Source: Xanthomonas bonasiae
Lineage (GTDB): Bacteria; Pseudomonadota; Gammaproteobacteria; Xanthomonadales; Xanthomonadaceae
DNA: 64,000 nt
Direction: 5' to 3'
NCBI RefSeq assembly: GCF_017163705.1
Contig: NZ_JAFIWB010000028.1
Span: forward strand, 17,457 to 81,456
Shown here: positions 17,365 to 27,464 of the stretch, piece by piece
Numbering within the stretch: position 1 is the first letter of the stretch
Layout of the letters: every line of letters starts with the position of its first letter
Notes under the pieces: generated by a model
Told to the model about the DNA's origin: nothing
Database searches by the model: none
What the model saw: the letters and a program-made list of their open reading frames with translations, nothing else
Translations under genes and position numbers: made by a program

Positions 17365-18555
17365 TCACACCAGCTGCAGATCCCGCGCATGCGCCTGCGG
17401 GAACACCTGTTGCAACTGCGCCGGCGACAGGCCCCACATGCGGCTCAGCAAGCCGGCGAACAGGTCGCGGTAGTTGGTCAGTACCGGGTAGTCGCGATCC
17501 TGGAACAGCTTGTCCTTGCTCACCGCGACCTGCTCGCCGGCGATGCGGCCGCCGTTGACCGCGCCGCCCATCACCCAGTACGTGGTGCCGTGGCCGTGGT
17601 CGGTGCCCTTGTCGCCGTTCTCGCGGAAGGTGCGGCCGAACTCGGACAGCACTACCACCACGGTGTTGCGCCATTCCGGCCCCAGCGCCTCGGCATACGC
17701 GGCCAGGCCTTCGGACAGGTTGCCGAGATTGGTCGCCAGCGGGCCGTCGGTGCTGCCCTGGTTGACGTGCGTGTCCCAGCCGCCGACATCGACGAAGCCG
17801 AGCCGATAGCGCTCGCGCATCAGCGTGGCGATGCGCCGGGTCTCGTCAGCGAAGGTGCGCGCGCTGGCGGCGCCGCGGTTGGCCTGCTGCATTTCGTCCT
17901 GCAACGCCTGCGAGACCTGCTGGCGCAGCGCCAGGCCTTCATGCGCGGCGCTGGCCAGCGGCGTGCCCTGGTACATCTTCGCCAGGATCCCGGCCTGGCG
18001 CTGGTCGAAGGCCGGGGTGGGATTCCGCTTGAGCGACAGGTTGGGAATGTCGCCGCCGCCCTGGAAGCTCAGCGGCAGCGAATCGGTGAAGGCGATCGCC
18101 GGGGTGCCGGTGGCCACCTGCGACAGTCGCGCCAGGAACCCGGAACGGTAGTCGCTGCGTTGCCCGGCCGGTTGCCCGGCCTCGATGCTGTCCTGGGTCT
18201 CGAAATGGCTGCGCGACAGGTCGTCGGTGCCGGCGAACGGCACGAACGCCAGTTGCTTGTCGTTCCACAGCGGCAGCAAGGTGTCGCGCAGCCGCGGGTT
18301 CAACCCCCACTGCGCATCCAGCGCGATGGCGCTGTTGGGGTTGGCCGGATCCGGCCGCGCGATCGCCAGGGTCGGCCGCGACGCGTAGTAGAAATCGCTG
18401 GCGTAGGGAATCAACAGGTTGTTGCTGTCGTAGCCGCCGCGCAGGAACACCACCAGCAGGCGCGGCGAGGGCGCCGGCGCGGCGAACAGGCGCCCGGCGA
18501 AGGGCAGGCTGGCGGCCGCGGCGGCGGAGGCGAACAGGAACTGGCGACGGTGCAT
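17365..18555 (-). CDS. DUF1501 exported protein, probable Tat substrate
   Basis: A 396-residue DUF1501 protein. It begins MHRRQFLFASAAAAASL, a twin-arginine-like signal, with cleavage probably after RLFA. The body shows LVVFLRGGYDSNNLLIPY, the internal GGWDTHVNQGS and VVVLSEFGRTFREN followed by DHGHGTTYWVMGG, the metal-binding-like features of this alkaline-phosphatase-related family. GGAGG precedes the start at 18555. It is downstream of a DUF1800 gene on the same strand; the two families are routinely neighbours and presumably work together in the periplasm, function unknown. Confidence 0.9.
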   Translation of the reverse strand: MHRRQFLFASAAAAASLPFAGRLFAAPAPSPRLLVVFLRGGYDSNNLLIPYASDFYYASRPTLAIARPDPANPNSAIALDAQWGLNPRLRDTLLPLWNDKQLAFVPFAGTDDLSRSHFETQDSIEAGQPAGQRSDYRSGFLARLSQVATGTPAIAFTDSLPLSFQGGGDIPNLSLKRNPTPAFDQRQAGILAKMYQGTPLASAAHEGLALRQQVSQALQDEMQQANRGAASARTFADETRRIATLMRERYRLGFVDVGGWDTHVNQGSTDGPLATNLGNLSEGLAAYAEALGPEWRNTVVVVLSEFGRTFRENGDKGTDHGHGTTYWVMGGAVNGGRIAGEQVAVSKDKLFQDRDYPVLTNYRDLFAGLLSRMWGLSPAQLQQVFPQAHARDLQLV

Positions 18556-18616
18556 GGAGGACCTCCGTGATCGCTGGACGCGGCGGCGATCGCCGCACCC
18601 AGCGCTATGGACCGGA

Positions 18617-20197
18617 TCAGCGATAGTTGAAGTCGGGCGATGCCAGCAGGAACGCATTCCATTCCTGCTGCGAACGCGCCTGCGCCAGCGCCTGGCGGGT
18701 CGCCTCGCCGAGCTGCGGCTCGATCGCCTGGTAGTACAGCGGCGTGGTCAGCTGCGGAAAACCGCCGCGCTGCTGTCCGTCGCGGGTGAACAACTGGGTG
18801 TTGCCGCCGCCGATCGCGCGCGCGATCTCGAAACGCTGCGCCATCTGCCCGGAACTGTTCCAGGCGCCGGACTGCAGCGGCCAGCCGTCGGGGGTGATGC
18901 GCCCATAGGTCGGTTCGCCCATCTGGCTCAGCCAGCCCAGCAGCGGCTGCGGATTGACGAGGGTCTGCCCGTCGTAGGCCAGGCGCAGCGACGACACCAG
19001 GAAGCGGTACGGATCCTTGAACTTGTGCGGCGCGCCGGCGGCCATTTCCGGCGCGGTGAACATCACCTGCAGCACGTCGGCGATATCGCCATCGCTGCGC
19101 TGGAAGGCGCGCGCCATCTTCTCCACCAGCGCCGGCGGCGGATCGTCGGCGACGAAATATTCGGCCAGGCGCCGCGACACGAAATGCGCGCATGCCGGCT
19201 GGCGCACGATCAACTGCACCGCGCGCTCGACCTCGTCGAAACCGCCGCCGGCGATGCGCTGGCCGAGCAGGGTCTTGTCGCCGGGCTGGTGCCGCGCAGG
19301 ATTGAATTCGAACGCGCCGCGACGCAGGTAGTGCGCCTGCTGCGGCGGCGGCAGTTTCGGCGGCGCGTCGCGGTTGGGCGGAGCGATGCCGACACCGGTC
19401 AGGATCAGCGCCAGTTGCTGCACATCGTGCTGGCTGTAGCCGCCGTCCACGCCCAGCGTGTGCAACTCCATCAGTTCGCGCGCGTAGTTCTCGTTGACCT
19501 TGCCCTTGGCGTTCTGCGCGTTGTCCAGATATTCGAGCATGGCCGGGCTCTGCAGCGTCGCCATCACCAGGTCGGAGAACTTGCCCAGCGCATGCGGGCG
19601 AATCGCGTTGTCGGTGTAGTCGGCGACGGTCCAGTGCAGGCGGCCCTTGTCGGCGAACACGCTGAAATGGTTGAGCCAGAACCACACCATCTGCTCGCGC
19701 AGCTGGTCGCGCGAATACACCGCGCGCAGCAGCTGCGCCTGCCGCGCCTGCGCCAGCAACGCATCGGCGCGCTGCTGCAAGGCCTTCTTCGCGGCGACCT
19801 TGGCCTCGCCGTCGGGCATCGCCTTGATGTACTGCTGGCGCGCGTCCAGTTGCTTGAGCAGCTCCTGCACCGGCGTATGCAAGGCCTCGTAGCCCTCCAG
19901 TTGCGTGCGCACCGCGGCAGGCAGGGCGGCGTCGCCGCTGGAGGCCTGCAACTGGTCGCGCAGAAAGCGCTTGCGCCCGTCGTGCTGCAGCTGCGCCACG
20001 CTGGCGCTGTCCAGGCCGGTGGTCATCGATTGCAGCCAGCGCGCATCGTCGCGCTCCAGCACCTTCTGGCTGCCGGCGATGGCGCCGACGGTGAACAGCA
20101 CCAGCAGCAGCGACAGCAGCAGCCGCTGCGTGTTGCGCAACGCGCGGCGCCCGTGCACGCGCAGGCGCGATACGGGACGATGCCGGGGCTCGGGCAT
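18617..20197 (-). CDS. DUF1800 exported protein
   Basis: A 526-residue DUF1800 protein with an N-terminal transmembrane or signal segment (LLLSLLLVLFTVGAIAG, residues 26-42). Family marks include MVWFWLNHFSVF near 170, YARELMELHTLGVDGGYSQ near 240, and HFVSRRLAEYFVADDPP near 340. DUF1800 proteins are almost always paired with DUF1501, as here (61 bp apart, same strand). Biochemistry is unknown. Confidence 0.9.
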   Translation of the reverse strand: MPEPRHRPVSRLRVHGRRALRNTQRLLLSLLLVLFTVGAIAGSQKVLERDDARWLQSMTTGLDSASVAQLQHDGRKRFLRDQLQASSGDAALPAAVRTQLEGYEALHTPVQELLKQLDARQQYIKAMPDGEAKVAAKKALQQRADALLAQARQAQLLRAVYSRDQLREQMVWFWLNHFSVFADKGRLHWTVADYTDNAIRPHALGKFSDLVMATLQSPAMLEYLDNAQNAKGKVNENYARELMELHTLGVDGGYSQHDVQQLALILTGVGIAPPNRDAPPKLPPPQQAHYLRRGAFEFNPARHQPGDKTLLGQRIAGGGFDEVERAVQLIVRQPACAHFVSRRLAEYFVADDPPPALVEKMARAFQRSDGDIADVLQVMFTAPEMAAGAPHKFKDPYRFLVSSLRLAYDGQTLVNPQPLLGWLSQMGEPTYGRITPDGWPLQSGAWNSSGQMAQRFEIARAIGGGNTQLFTRDGQQRGGFPQLTTPLYYQAIEPQLGEATRQALAQARSQQEWNAFLLASPDFNYR

Positions 20198-20333
20198 GCA
20201 GCGCTCCTTGGACGGGAAAACCGGCTGTGACGACTCGCGCAGTATCCGCGCCTGCCTGGCGCAGGCGTTAAGCCGATGTCGGAAACCGCTGCGGCGTTTG
20301 CGCGGGATTCACCTGCAGCACACGGAGCGGCTG

Positions 20334-21749
20334 CTACAGGCCCGGCGGCATGGTCACCAGGAAGCGCGCGCCGCCCAGTTCCTCGGAACGGCTCACCTGC
20401 AGTTCGCCGCGATAGCCCTTGACCAGGTCCTGCACGATGGCCAGGCCGATGCCGTGGCCATGCACGCGTTCGTCGCCGCGCACGCCGCGCTGCAGGATGT
20501 GCGCGACTTCCTCCGGTGCGATGCCGGGGCCGTCGTCCTCCACCGAGATCACCAGGCCGGCGCGCCGGCTGCCAGCCGCCGGGGCCGGACGCACGCTCAG
20601 CAGCACCCGCCGCCGCGCCCACTTGAAGGCGTTCTCCAGCAGGTTGCCGAGCAGTTCCTGCAGGTCGCCGGGTTCGCCGTGGAAGCGCGCGCTCGGCTCG
20701 ATGTCGAACTCGCACAGCACGCCCTTGGCCGCGTACACCTTCTCCAGCCCGCGCACGATCTCCTCGGCGTTGGGCTCGATCGGCAGCGGCGCGGAGAACA
20801 GCTTGTGGCCGCTGGAAGCGGCGCGGCTGAGCTGGTAGGTCACCAGGTTGTTCATGCGCCGCAACTGCGCGTCCAGTTCCTCGCGCAGCTCCGGGCCGTC
20901 GTTGCCGCTGTCGAGCTGGGTGCGCAAGACCGCCAACGGCGTCTTCAGGCTATGCGCCAGGTCGGCCAGGGTGTTGCGCTGGCGGTCCAGGTTCTCGCGC
21001 TCGCTCTCGATGAAGGCGTTGATGCTGTCGGTCAGCGGTTCCAATTCGCGCGGATGCCGGTCGCCCATGCGCATCGCTTCGCCGCGCTGCACCTTGGTCA
21101 GTTCGTTGATCACGCGTCGCAGCGGGCGCAGGCTCCATTGCAGAATGAAGGCCTGCAGCAGCAGCAGGATCAACCCGGCGCCGCCGAGGTTGAACCACAC
21201 CCGGCCGCGGAACACGCGCAGTTGCGCACCCAGCGCGCGGGTGTCCTCCATGATGTAGATGGTGACCGGGGTTTCCTTGTCGCGGCGCACGTAGGCCAGG
21301 CCGATGCCGTAGCGGTAGACCTCGCCTTCGCTGCCGTCGATCTGGGTCATCGGCCAGGGGCCGTCGAAGGTTTCCTGGCGCGGTTCGAGCATGCCGCCCC
21401 TGGGCGGCAGCGGGCCCTCGCTGGACATCGAGATCCAGCCCTCGTTGGGCAGCACGATCTGCGCGTACAGGCCGCTGCCCGGCCGGTCGAAATGCGGGTC
21501 CGGCGGCGGCTTGTCGTTGTTGATGTACAGCGAGCCATCGCGCGCCACATCGACGTTGTTGGCGTAGGCGGTGGCGTAGCTCTTCAGACGCTCGCGCATG
21601 TTGCTCAGCGCGGTGTCGGCGAAGGCCTGGTCCAGCGCATAGCCGGCCGCGGCCAGGAACGCCACCAGGCTCAGGCTGGCGGCCAGCAACTGGCGCGCCT
21701 GCAACGAACGCGGGCGCCAGCGCTTGTACCACTTGGGCCGTGCCGCCAC
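20334..21749 (-). CDS. phoQ: Sensor histidine kinase, PhoQ-like
   Basis: A 471-residue membrane kinase. Transmembrane helices lie near residues 20-40 and 180-200 and enclose a periplasmic sensor domain of about 140 residues. Then come HAMP, the phosphoacceptor box LADLAHSLKTPLAVLR near residue 275, an N-box [13 protein letters not shown], and G-boxes VEDDGPGIA and GHGIGLAIVQ. It lies 40 bp downstream of the phoP-like regulator. The start is GTG with AAGGA upstream. By homology it would sense divalent cations or cationic peptides at the outer face of the inner membrane. Confidence 0.85.
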   Translation of the reverse strand: MAARPKWYKRWRPRSLQARQLLAASLSLVAFLAAAGYALDQAFADTALSNMRERLKSYATAYANNVDVARDGSLYINNDKPPPDPHFDRPGSGLYAQIVLPNEGWISMSSEGPLPPRGGMLEPRQETFDGPWPMTQIDGSEGEVYRYGIGLAYVRRDKETPVTIYIMEDTRALGAQLRVFRGRVWFNLGGAGLILLLLQAFILQWSLRPLRRVINELTKVQRGEAMRMGDRHPRELEPLTDSINAFIESERENLDRQRNTLADLAHSLKTPLAVLRTQLDSGNDGPELREELDAQLRRMNNLVTYQLSRAASSGHKLFSAPLPIEPNAEEIVRGLEKVYAAKGVLCEFDIEPSARFHGEPGDLQELLGNLLENAFKWARRRVLLSVRPAPAAGSRRAGLVISVEDDGPGIAPEEVAHILQRGVRGDERVHGHGIGLAIVQDLVKGYRGELQVSRSEELGGARFLVTMPPGL

Positions 21750-21789
21750 GCTGTCGCGTCCTTCGGTTGCTCGTCGCAGGCGCGTGGGA

Positions 21790-22473
21790 TCAGCCTTCGG
21801 TGCGCGGGATCGCGAACCGGTAACCGCGACCGCGCACGGTCTCGATCGGCTTCAGTTCGCCGTCCGGATCCAGCTTCTTGCGCAAACGGCCGATGAACAC
21901 TTCCAGCACGTTGGAGTCGCGATCGAAGTCCTGCTGGTAGATGTGCTCGGTGAGGTCGGCCTTGGAGACCAGTTCGCCGGCATGCATCATCAGGTACTCG
22001 AGCACCTTGTATTCGTAGCTGGTCAGATCGACGTTGCTGCCGCTGACGCTGACCGTCTGCGCCGCCAGATCCAGCGCCACCGGCCCGCATTCCAGGGTGG
22101 GCTTGCTCCAGCCCGCGGCGCGACGCAGCAGCGCGTTGACCCGCGCCAGCAACTCCTCGACGTGGAACGGCTTGACCAGATAGTCGTCGGCGCCCTGCTT
22201 CAGGCCCTCGACCTTGTCCTGCCAGCTGGAACGCGCGGTGAGGATCAGCACCGGGAACTTCTTGCCTTCGTCGCGCAGCGCCTTGATCAGCTCCATGCCC
22301 GACATCTTCGGCAAGCCGAGATCGATGATGCCCACGTCGAACGGCACTTCGCGGCCCATGTACAGGCCTTCCTCGCCGTCCTGCGCCGCATCCACCGCAA
22401 AGCCTTCGCGCTTCAGGCGAGCGGCCAGGGTCTCTCGCAGCGGAGCTTCGTCTTCGACCAGAAGGATACGCAT
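21790..22473 (-). CDS. phoP: Response regulator, PhoP-like (OmpR family)
   Basis: A 227-residue OmpR-type regulator. The receiver has LLVEDEAPLRE, phosphoacceptor IIDLGLPKMSG near residue 51 and the switch lysine in LVKPF. The C-terminal winged helix ends FIGRLRKKLDPDG and VRGRGYRFAIP. The GVESL-type PhoP pattern is evident in DLTSYEYKVLEYLMMHAGE. It is transcribed ahead of the phoQ-like gene and behind a small PepSY-like gene. In Xanthomonas PhoPQ controls envelope and virulence functions (general knowledge, not shown here). Confidence 0.9.
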   Translation of the reverse strand: MRILLVEDEAPLRETLAARLKREGFAVDAAQDGEEGLYMGREVPFDVGIIDLGLPKMSGMELIKALRDEGKKFPVLILTARSSWQDKVEGLKQGADDYLVKPFHVEELLARVNALLRRAAGWSKPTLECGPVALDLAAQTVSVSGSNVDLTSYEYKVLEYLMMHAGELVSKADLTEHIYQQDFDRDSNVLEVFIGRLRKKLDPDGELKPIETVRGRGYRFAIPRTEG

Positions 22474-22549
22474 GAACTCTCCCTAGTTACTTACAGATGG
22501 CCGGCGGCCGGGGCAGTGTGTATGACAAGCTGAACCAGACTATCCGGGC

Positions 22550-22939
22550 TCAGGGGTTATCGCCGCGTGGTGGTTCCTGCGCATCGCTCGGGCGCGGCAC
22601 GCGCGGCGGCGTGGCGCGGCCAGGCTGCGGATCGTCCATGTAGCGCACGCGGCCGCGGCCATCCATGTACTTGACGCGATTGATGTCGCGCCCGTCGAAC
22701 GGCACGCGCTCGGCACCGAGGATCTGTCCACCGGTAGACCGCTGCACCCGGCGCACCGCATCGGATAGCGAACTGCCGTTGTAGTCGCGCGCCCGGGGCG
22801 CCTCGCGGGCCGGCGCCATCGGCGGCCCCCCTGGCGGACCCGGCGGACCCGGCTGCTGCGCCCAGCCATGGCCGGCCGCCATGAGCGCGAGTGCGATCAC
22901 GGCAGTGGTACGGCAGCGGCGGAGAGTGGGCGAGGTCAC
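22550..22939 (-). CDS. Small exported PepSY-like protein upstream of phoPQ
   Basis: A 129-residue protein starting at GTG 22939, with signal peptide VIALALMAAGHGWAQ, a Gly/Pro-rich linker, then one compact domain from about 50 to 110: LSDAVRRVQRSTGGQILGAE, later INRVKYMDGRGRVRYMDD. This helix followed by strands with a V-K-x-x-DGRGRVRYMDD ending resembles a PepSY/YpeB-type module. It is 76 bp upstream of phoP on the same strand, so it may be a periplasmic accessory of the PhoPQ system (inference from position). Confidence 0.7.
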   Translation of the reverse strand: MTSPTLRRCRTTAVIALALMAAGHGWAQQPGPPGPPGGPPMAPAREAPRARDYNGSSLSDAVRRVQRSTGGQILGAERVPFDGRDINRVKYMDGRGRVRYMDDPQPGRATPPRVPRPSDAQEPPRGDNP

Positions 22940-22947
22940 GAGGTGGC

Positions 22948-22976
22948 ATCCTAACGGACTGATCGGAAACGTTCAA
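22948..22976 (-). promoter_or_regulatory. Candidate sigma70 promoter for PepSY-like gene and phoPQ
   Basis: On the minus strand TTGAAC (22976-22971) is 17 bp from TAGGAT (22953-22948). The predicted transcription start would lie only a few bases before the GTG at 22939, which implies a very short or absent leader. From 22977 to 23317 I see no gene; the first part is AT-rich. Confidence 0.4.
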
Positions 22977-23317
22977 AAGTTGTGAAACGCGACACCTGGC
23001 AGCGGCGCAGCGATTTCGCAAAATCGAGCCAAATTCTTGATTTTTCGGGGTGAATCCGATCTGAACTTTTCCTGCCGCGGCCGCCTTCGTTCAGTGAAAT
23101 GAACTCGCGCTGCCGCGCCGGCGGGCGCTTGTCGACGCCCCTCAGCCCCGCCTCGGCAAGGGTCTGCCGCTCCCGCTGGTATGGGACCGGCTGCCGCAGG
23201 AAGCTGAACAAAGTAACTGAACGCGCATCCAAAAGGGAGGTGCAGCGTCTGTCAGGACAGCTTGCGTTGGGGACCCGGAAGCGGAGCGCGGACGAATGGC
23301 GACCCCTCCGGACATCG

Positions 23318-24337
<1,020 letters not shown>

Positions 24338-24458
24338 CGGGCGCGGCGGTGCTGCGCTCCCGCCTGCGGCGGAAGCGTCAGAGCATTGGCTTTGGGATCA
24401 ATAGCTTACACGTTCGCCATGAACGCTGCCGATGCCCGCCCGCAAATTCACTTGGCGC

Positions 24459-24487
24459 TTGACCAACCGCCGCATCCGGCCTATCGT
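24459..24487 (+). promoter_or_regulatory. Sigma70 promoter of metE leader
   Basis: TTGACC (24459-24464), a 17-bp spacer, then TATCGT (24482-24487). Transcription would begin near 24494, a few bases before the first paired element of the cobalamin aptamer, which is a good fit. Confidence 0.7.
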
Positions 24488-24497
24488 GCGCTCGCCG

Positions 24498-24717
24498 AAG
24501 GTATCCATCGCTTCATTCGGATGAAGGGATGGATTTAAACGGGAATCCGGTGAAGGCCGGCGCCGCAAGCGCCTGCCCATTCCGGAGCTGCCCCGCAGCG
24601 GTGAATGGAAACGACCTCCGTCAATGGCACTGGGCCGGCGCATGCCGGCCTGGGAAGCGACGGACAGTAGGTGCGCAGCCGGCACGGTGCGCTCGTCCAT
24701 CAGCCCGAATACCGGCC
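24498..24717 (+). promoter_or_regulatory. Cobalamin (B12) riboswitch upstream of metE
   Basis: All hallmark blocks of the cobalamin aptamer are in order: AAACGGGAATCCGGTG at 24537, GAGCTGCCCCGCAGCGGTGA near 24584, GGCACTGGGCC near 24626 followed by GGGAAGCG, AGTAGG, and the B12 box AGCCCGAATACCGGCC at 24702-24717. Adenosyl- or methylcobalamin binding should lower metE expression so that the B12-dependent MetH is used instead. A GC-rich hairpin follows at 24724-24743 (GGAGGAC/GTCCTCC). No T-run is seen, so control is more likely translational. Confidence 0.95.
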
Positions 24718-24911
24718 CCGGCCGGAGGACCTGTGCGTCCTCCGATTCGACCTGGCGCCTCCGCGGGGAGGCGGCCGGAAGCCGTGCCGTGGCCCTGCGC
24801 CGCGCCGCGCTCTTCCGCCTGCCCGCGTGGCGCCGGTTCGCCCGCGGGGGCGAAGGTCGCTGGCGTGGCGGGCGTCCCGTGCGAACGGGCGGACGGCGCG
24901 CGGTTCCTTCG

Positions 24912-24941
24912 TTCCTCAATGCCCATGAACGCAATGAGGAA
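24912..24941 (+). promoter_or_regulatory. Shine-Dalgarno-sequestering hairpin of metE
   Basis: TTCCTCA (24912-24918) is perfectly complementary to TGAGGAA (24935-24941), which contains the metE ribosome binding site GAGGAA seven bases before the ATG. The loop is 16 nt. This is a plausible expression platform for the upstream B12 aptamer. Confidence 0.65.
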
Positions 24942-24947
24942 ACGCAA

Positions 24948-27239
24948 ATGACGATCGTGACCAACCTGGGCTTCCCGCGCATCGGTGCGCGGCGCGAGCT
25001 CAAGCGTGCGCTGGAAAGCTACTGGCGCCGCGAAACGGATGAGGCAAGCCTGCAAGACACGGCGCGGCAGCTGCGCCAGCGGCATTGGCGGCTGCAGGTC
25101 GAAGCCGGGGTGGATCTGCCGCCCAGCAACGACTTCAGCCTGTACGACGCGATGCTCGACACCGCGTTCCTGTTCGATGCGATCCCGCAGCGCTACCGCG
25201 CGCTGGCCGATGCCGATCCGCTGGCCGGCTACTTCGCGATGGCGCGCGGCTCGCAGGAGGACGGCCTGGACCTGCATGCGCTGGAAATGACCAAGTGGTT
25301 CGACACCAACTACCACTACCTGGTGCCGGAACTGGCACGACGCCAGCACTTCCGCCTGCGCGGCGACAAGCCGCTGGCCGAGTTCCTGGAAGCCAAGGCG
25401 CTGGGCATCACCACGCGGCCGGTGCTGATCGGGCCGGTGACCTTCCTGCTGCTGTCCAAGACCGTGGACGGCAGCGACCGCTGGGCGCTGCTGGACAGCC
25501 TGCTGCCGGTCTACGCCGAACTGCTGCAGCAGCTCGACGCGGCCGGCGCCAACTGGGTGCAGATCGACGAGCCGGCATTGGTGCTGGACCTGGACGAGGC
25601 CGCGCGCGCCGCCTATCGCCGCGCCTATGCGTTCCTGGCCCAGGCGCCGCGGCCGAAGCTGCTGCTGACCACGTATTTCGGCGAGCTGGGCGACAACCTG
25701 GAGCTGGCCGCGGCGCTGCCGGTGGACGGCCTGCATGTGGACCTGGTGCGCGGCGTGGCGCAGCTGGACGCGGTGCTGCAGGCGTTGCCGGCCGACCGGG
25801 TGCTGTCGGCCGGACTGGTCAACGGCCGCAACGTGTGGCGCACGCCGCTGGACAATGCATTGACCCTGGCGCGCTACGCGGCCGGGCATGTCGGCCTCGA
25901 ACGCCTGTGGCTGGCGCCGTCGTGCTCGCTGCTGCACGTGCCGGTGGATCTGGAACAGGAAAAGGCGCTGGACCGCGAGCTGTACGCCTGGCTGGCCTTC
26001 GCCAGGCAGAAGCTGCAGGAACTGCGCACGCTGGCCGACGCGCTGCACGAGCTGCCGCACGCGCAGGCCGAACTGGTCGCGGCGCGCGAAGCGCTGGAGG
26101 CGCGGCGCGCGTCCGCGCGCGTGCATCGGCCGGAGGTCACGCGCCGGGTGGCGGCGCTGGGCGAGGATGCCGGCCGCCGGCAATCGCCGTATCCGCAGCG
26201 GCGCGAGGCGCAACAGGCAGCATTGCGGCTGCCGGCCTACCCGACCACCACCATCGGCTCGTTCCCGCAGACCGCACAGGTGCGGCAGGCGCGCGCGCAG
26301 CACAAGGCCGGCAAGCTCGGCGATGCCGAGTACGACGCGTTCCTGGCCGCCGAAACCGAGCGCTGCGTGCGCACGCAGGAGCAGATCGGGCTGGACGTGC
26401 TGGTGCACGGCGAGTTCGAGCGCAACGACATGGTCGAATACTTCGGCGAGCAGCTCGACGGTTTCGCCTTCACCAAGCAGGGCTGGGTGCAGAGCTACGG
26501 CTCGCGCTGCGTGAAGCCGCCGATCATCTACGGCGACGTGCAGCGGCCGGCGCCGATGACGCTGCGCTGGACCCAGTACGCGCAGTCGCTGACCGACAGG
26601 CCGATGAAGGGCATGCTGACCGGGCCGGTGACGGTGCTGCAATGGTCGTTCGTGCGCGACGACCAGGAACGCGCGCAGACCTGCCGGCAGATCGCACTGG
26701 CGCTGCGCGACGAGGTCCGCGACCTGGAGGCGGCCGGCATCGGCGTGATCCAGATCGACGAGCCGGCGATCCGCGAAGGCCTGCCGCTGCGCCGCGCCGA
26801 CTGGCAGGCGTACCTGGACTGGGCGGTGCAGTGCTTCCGCATCGCCGCGGCCGGGGTGCGCGACGCCACCCAGATCCATACCCACATGTGCTACTCGGAG
26901 TTCAACGACATCATCGAGGCGGTGGCGGCGATGGATGCGGACGTGATCTCGATCGAGACCTCGCGCTCGCGGATGGAGCTGCTCGACGCATTCGTGCGCT
27001 TCCGCTATCCGAACGCGATCGGCCCGGGCGTGTACGACATCCACTCGCCGCGCGTGCCCAACACGCAGGAGATGGTGCAACTGCTGGACAAGGCGCGGGC
27101 GGTGCTGGATCCGCAGCAGCTGTGGGTCAATCCGGATTGCGGATTGAAGACGCGCGGCTGGCCGGAGACGCGCAGCGCGCTGGAAGCGATGGTGGCGGCG
27201 GCGCGGCAGCTGCGCGCGCAGCAGGCGCAGGCGGCGTAA
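24948..27239 (+). CDS. metE: Cobalamin-independent methionine synthase
   Basis: A 763-residue MetE that transfers the methyl group of methyltetrahydropteroyl-polyglutamate to homocysteine. The N-terminal barrel starts [19 protein letters not shown]; the C-terminal catalytic barrel has [28 protein letters not shown], the zinc site HTHMCYSEF near residue 644, and the distal cysteine in [11 protein letters not shown] near 727. Full length. The start at 24948 is fixed by GAGGAA and by the onset of homology; an open frame extends upstream through the riboswitch but is non-coding. Confidence 0.97.
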   Translation: MTIVTNLGFPRIGARRELKRALESYWRRETDEASLQDTARQLRQRHWRLQVEAGVDLPPSNDFSLYDAMLDTAFLFDAIPQRYRALADADPLAGYFAMARGSQEDGLDLHALEMTKWFDTNYHYLVPELARRQHFRLRGDKPLAEFLEAKALGITTRPVLIGPVTFLLLSKTVDGSDRWALLDSLLPVYAELLQQLDAAGANWVQIDEPALVLDLDEAARAAYRRAYAFLAQAPRPKLLLTTYFGELGDNLELAAALPVDGLHVDLVRGVAQLDAVLQALPADRVLSAGLVNGRNVWRTPLDNALTLARYAAGHVGLERLWLAPSCSLLHVPVDLEQEKALDRELYAWLAFARQKLQELRTLADALHELPHAQAELVAAREALEARRASARVHRPEVTRRVAALGEDAGRRQSPYPQRREAQQAALRLPAYPTTTIGSFPQTAQVRQARAQHKAGKLGDAEYDAFLAAETERCVRTQEQIGLDVLVHGEFERNDMVEYFGEQLDGFAFTKQGWVQSYGSRCVKPPIIYGDVQRPAPMTLRWTQYAQSLTDRPMKGMLTGPVTVLQWSFVRDDQERAQTCRQIALALRDEVRDLEAAGIGVIQIDEPAIREGLPLRRADWQAYLDWAVQCFRIAAAGVRDATQIHTHMCYSEFNDIIEAVAAMDADVISIETSRSRMELLDAFVRFRYPNAIGPGVYDIHSPRVPNTQEMVQLLDKARAVLDPQQLWVNPDCGLKTRGWPETRSALEAMVAAARQLRAQQAQAA

Positions 27240-27257
27240 GCAAGCGACTGGAGCCGA

Positions 27258-27288
27258 CGATGCCCGGCGTGCTGCACGCCGGGCATCG
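27258..27288. terminator. Strong hairpin downstream of metE
   Basis: CGATGCCCGGCGTG and its exact complement form a 14-bp stem with a 3-base loop, 19 bp after the metE stop. No T-run follows, so it may be a transcript-end stabiliser rather than an intrinsic terminator. A second perfect hairpin with a TTCG loop lies at 27309-27326. Confidence 0.6.
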
Positions 27289-27464
27289 CAGCGGCAGGAG
27301 TGCCCGGCATGCCGGTTCGCCGGCATCGCCGCGCAGCGCCTGATTGATGCGCCGGTCCTGGGGAGCAGGCCTGCCCTGCCGCACCGCGCTGCGCATCGCG
27401 GGCTGATGCGACGAACACGCCGCAGATGGCAAAGCACCCCCGCAACGCTACAGTCGAGCGCGAC

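Noticed and set aside
22977..23317. Possible small gene between the PepSY-like gene and dusA.
   Set aside because: The open frames there (for example 22951-23232 minus) have no ribosome site and no protein-like composition; the region looks regulatory.
24624..24947. Upstream extension of metE as a longer protein or a leader peptide gene.
   Set aside because: The frame is open only because of high GC; it runs through the cobalamin aptamer, and MetE homology begins exactly at 24948.
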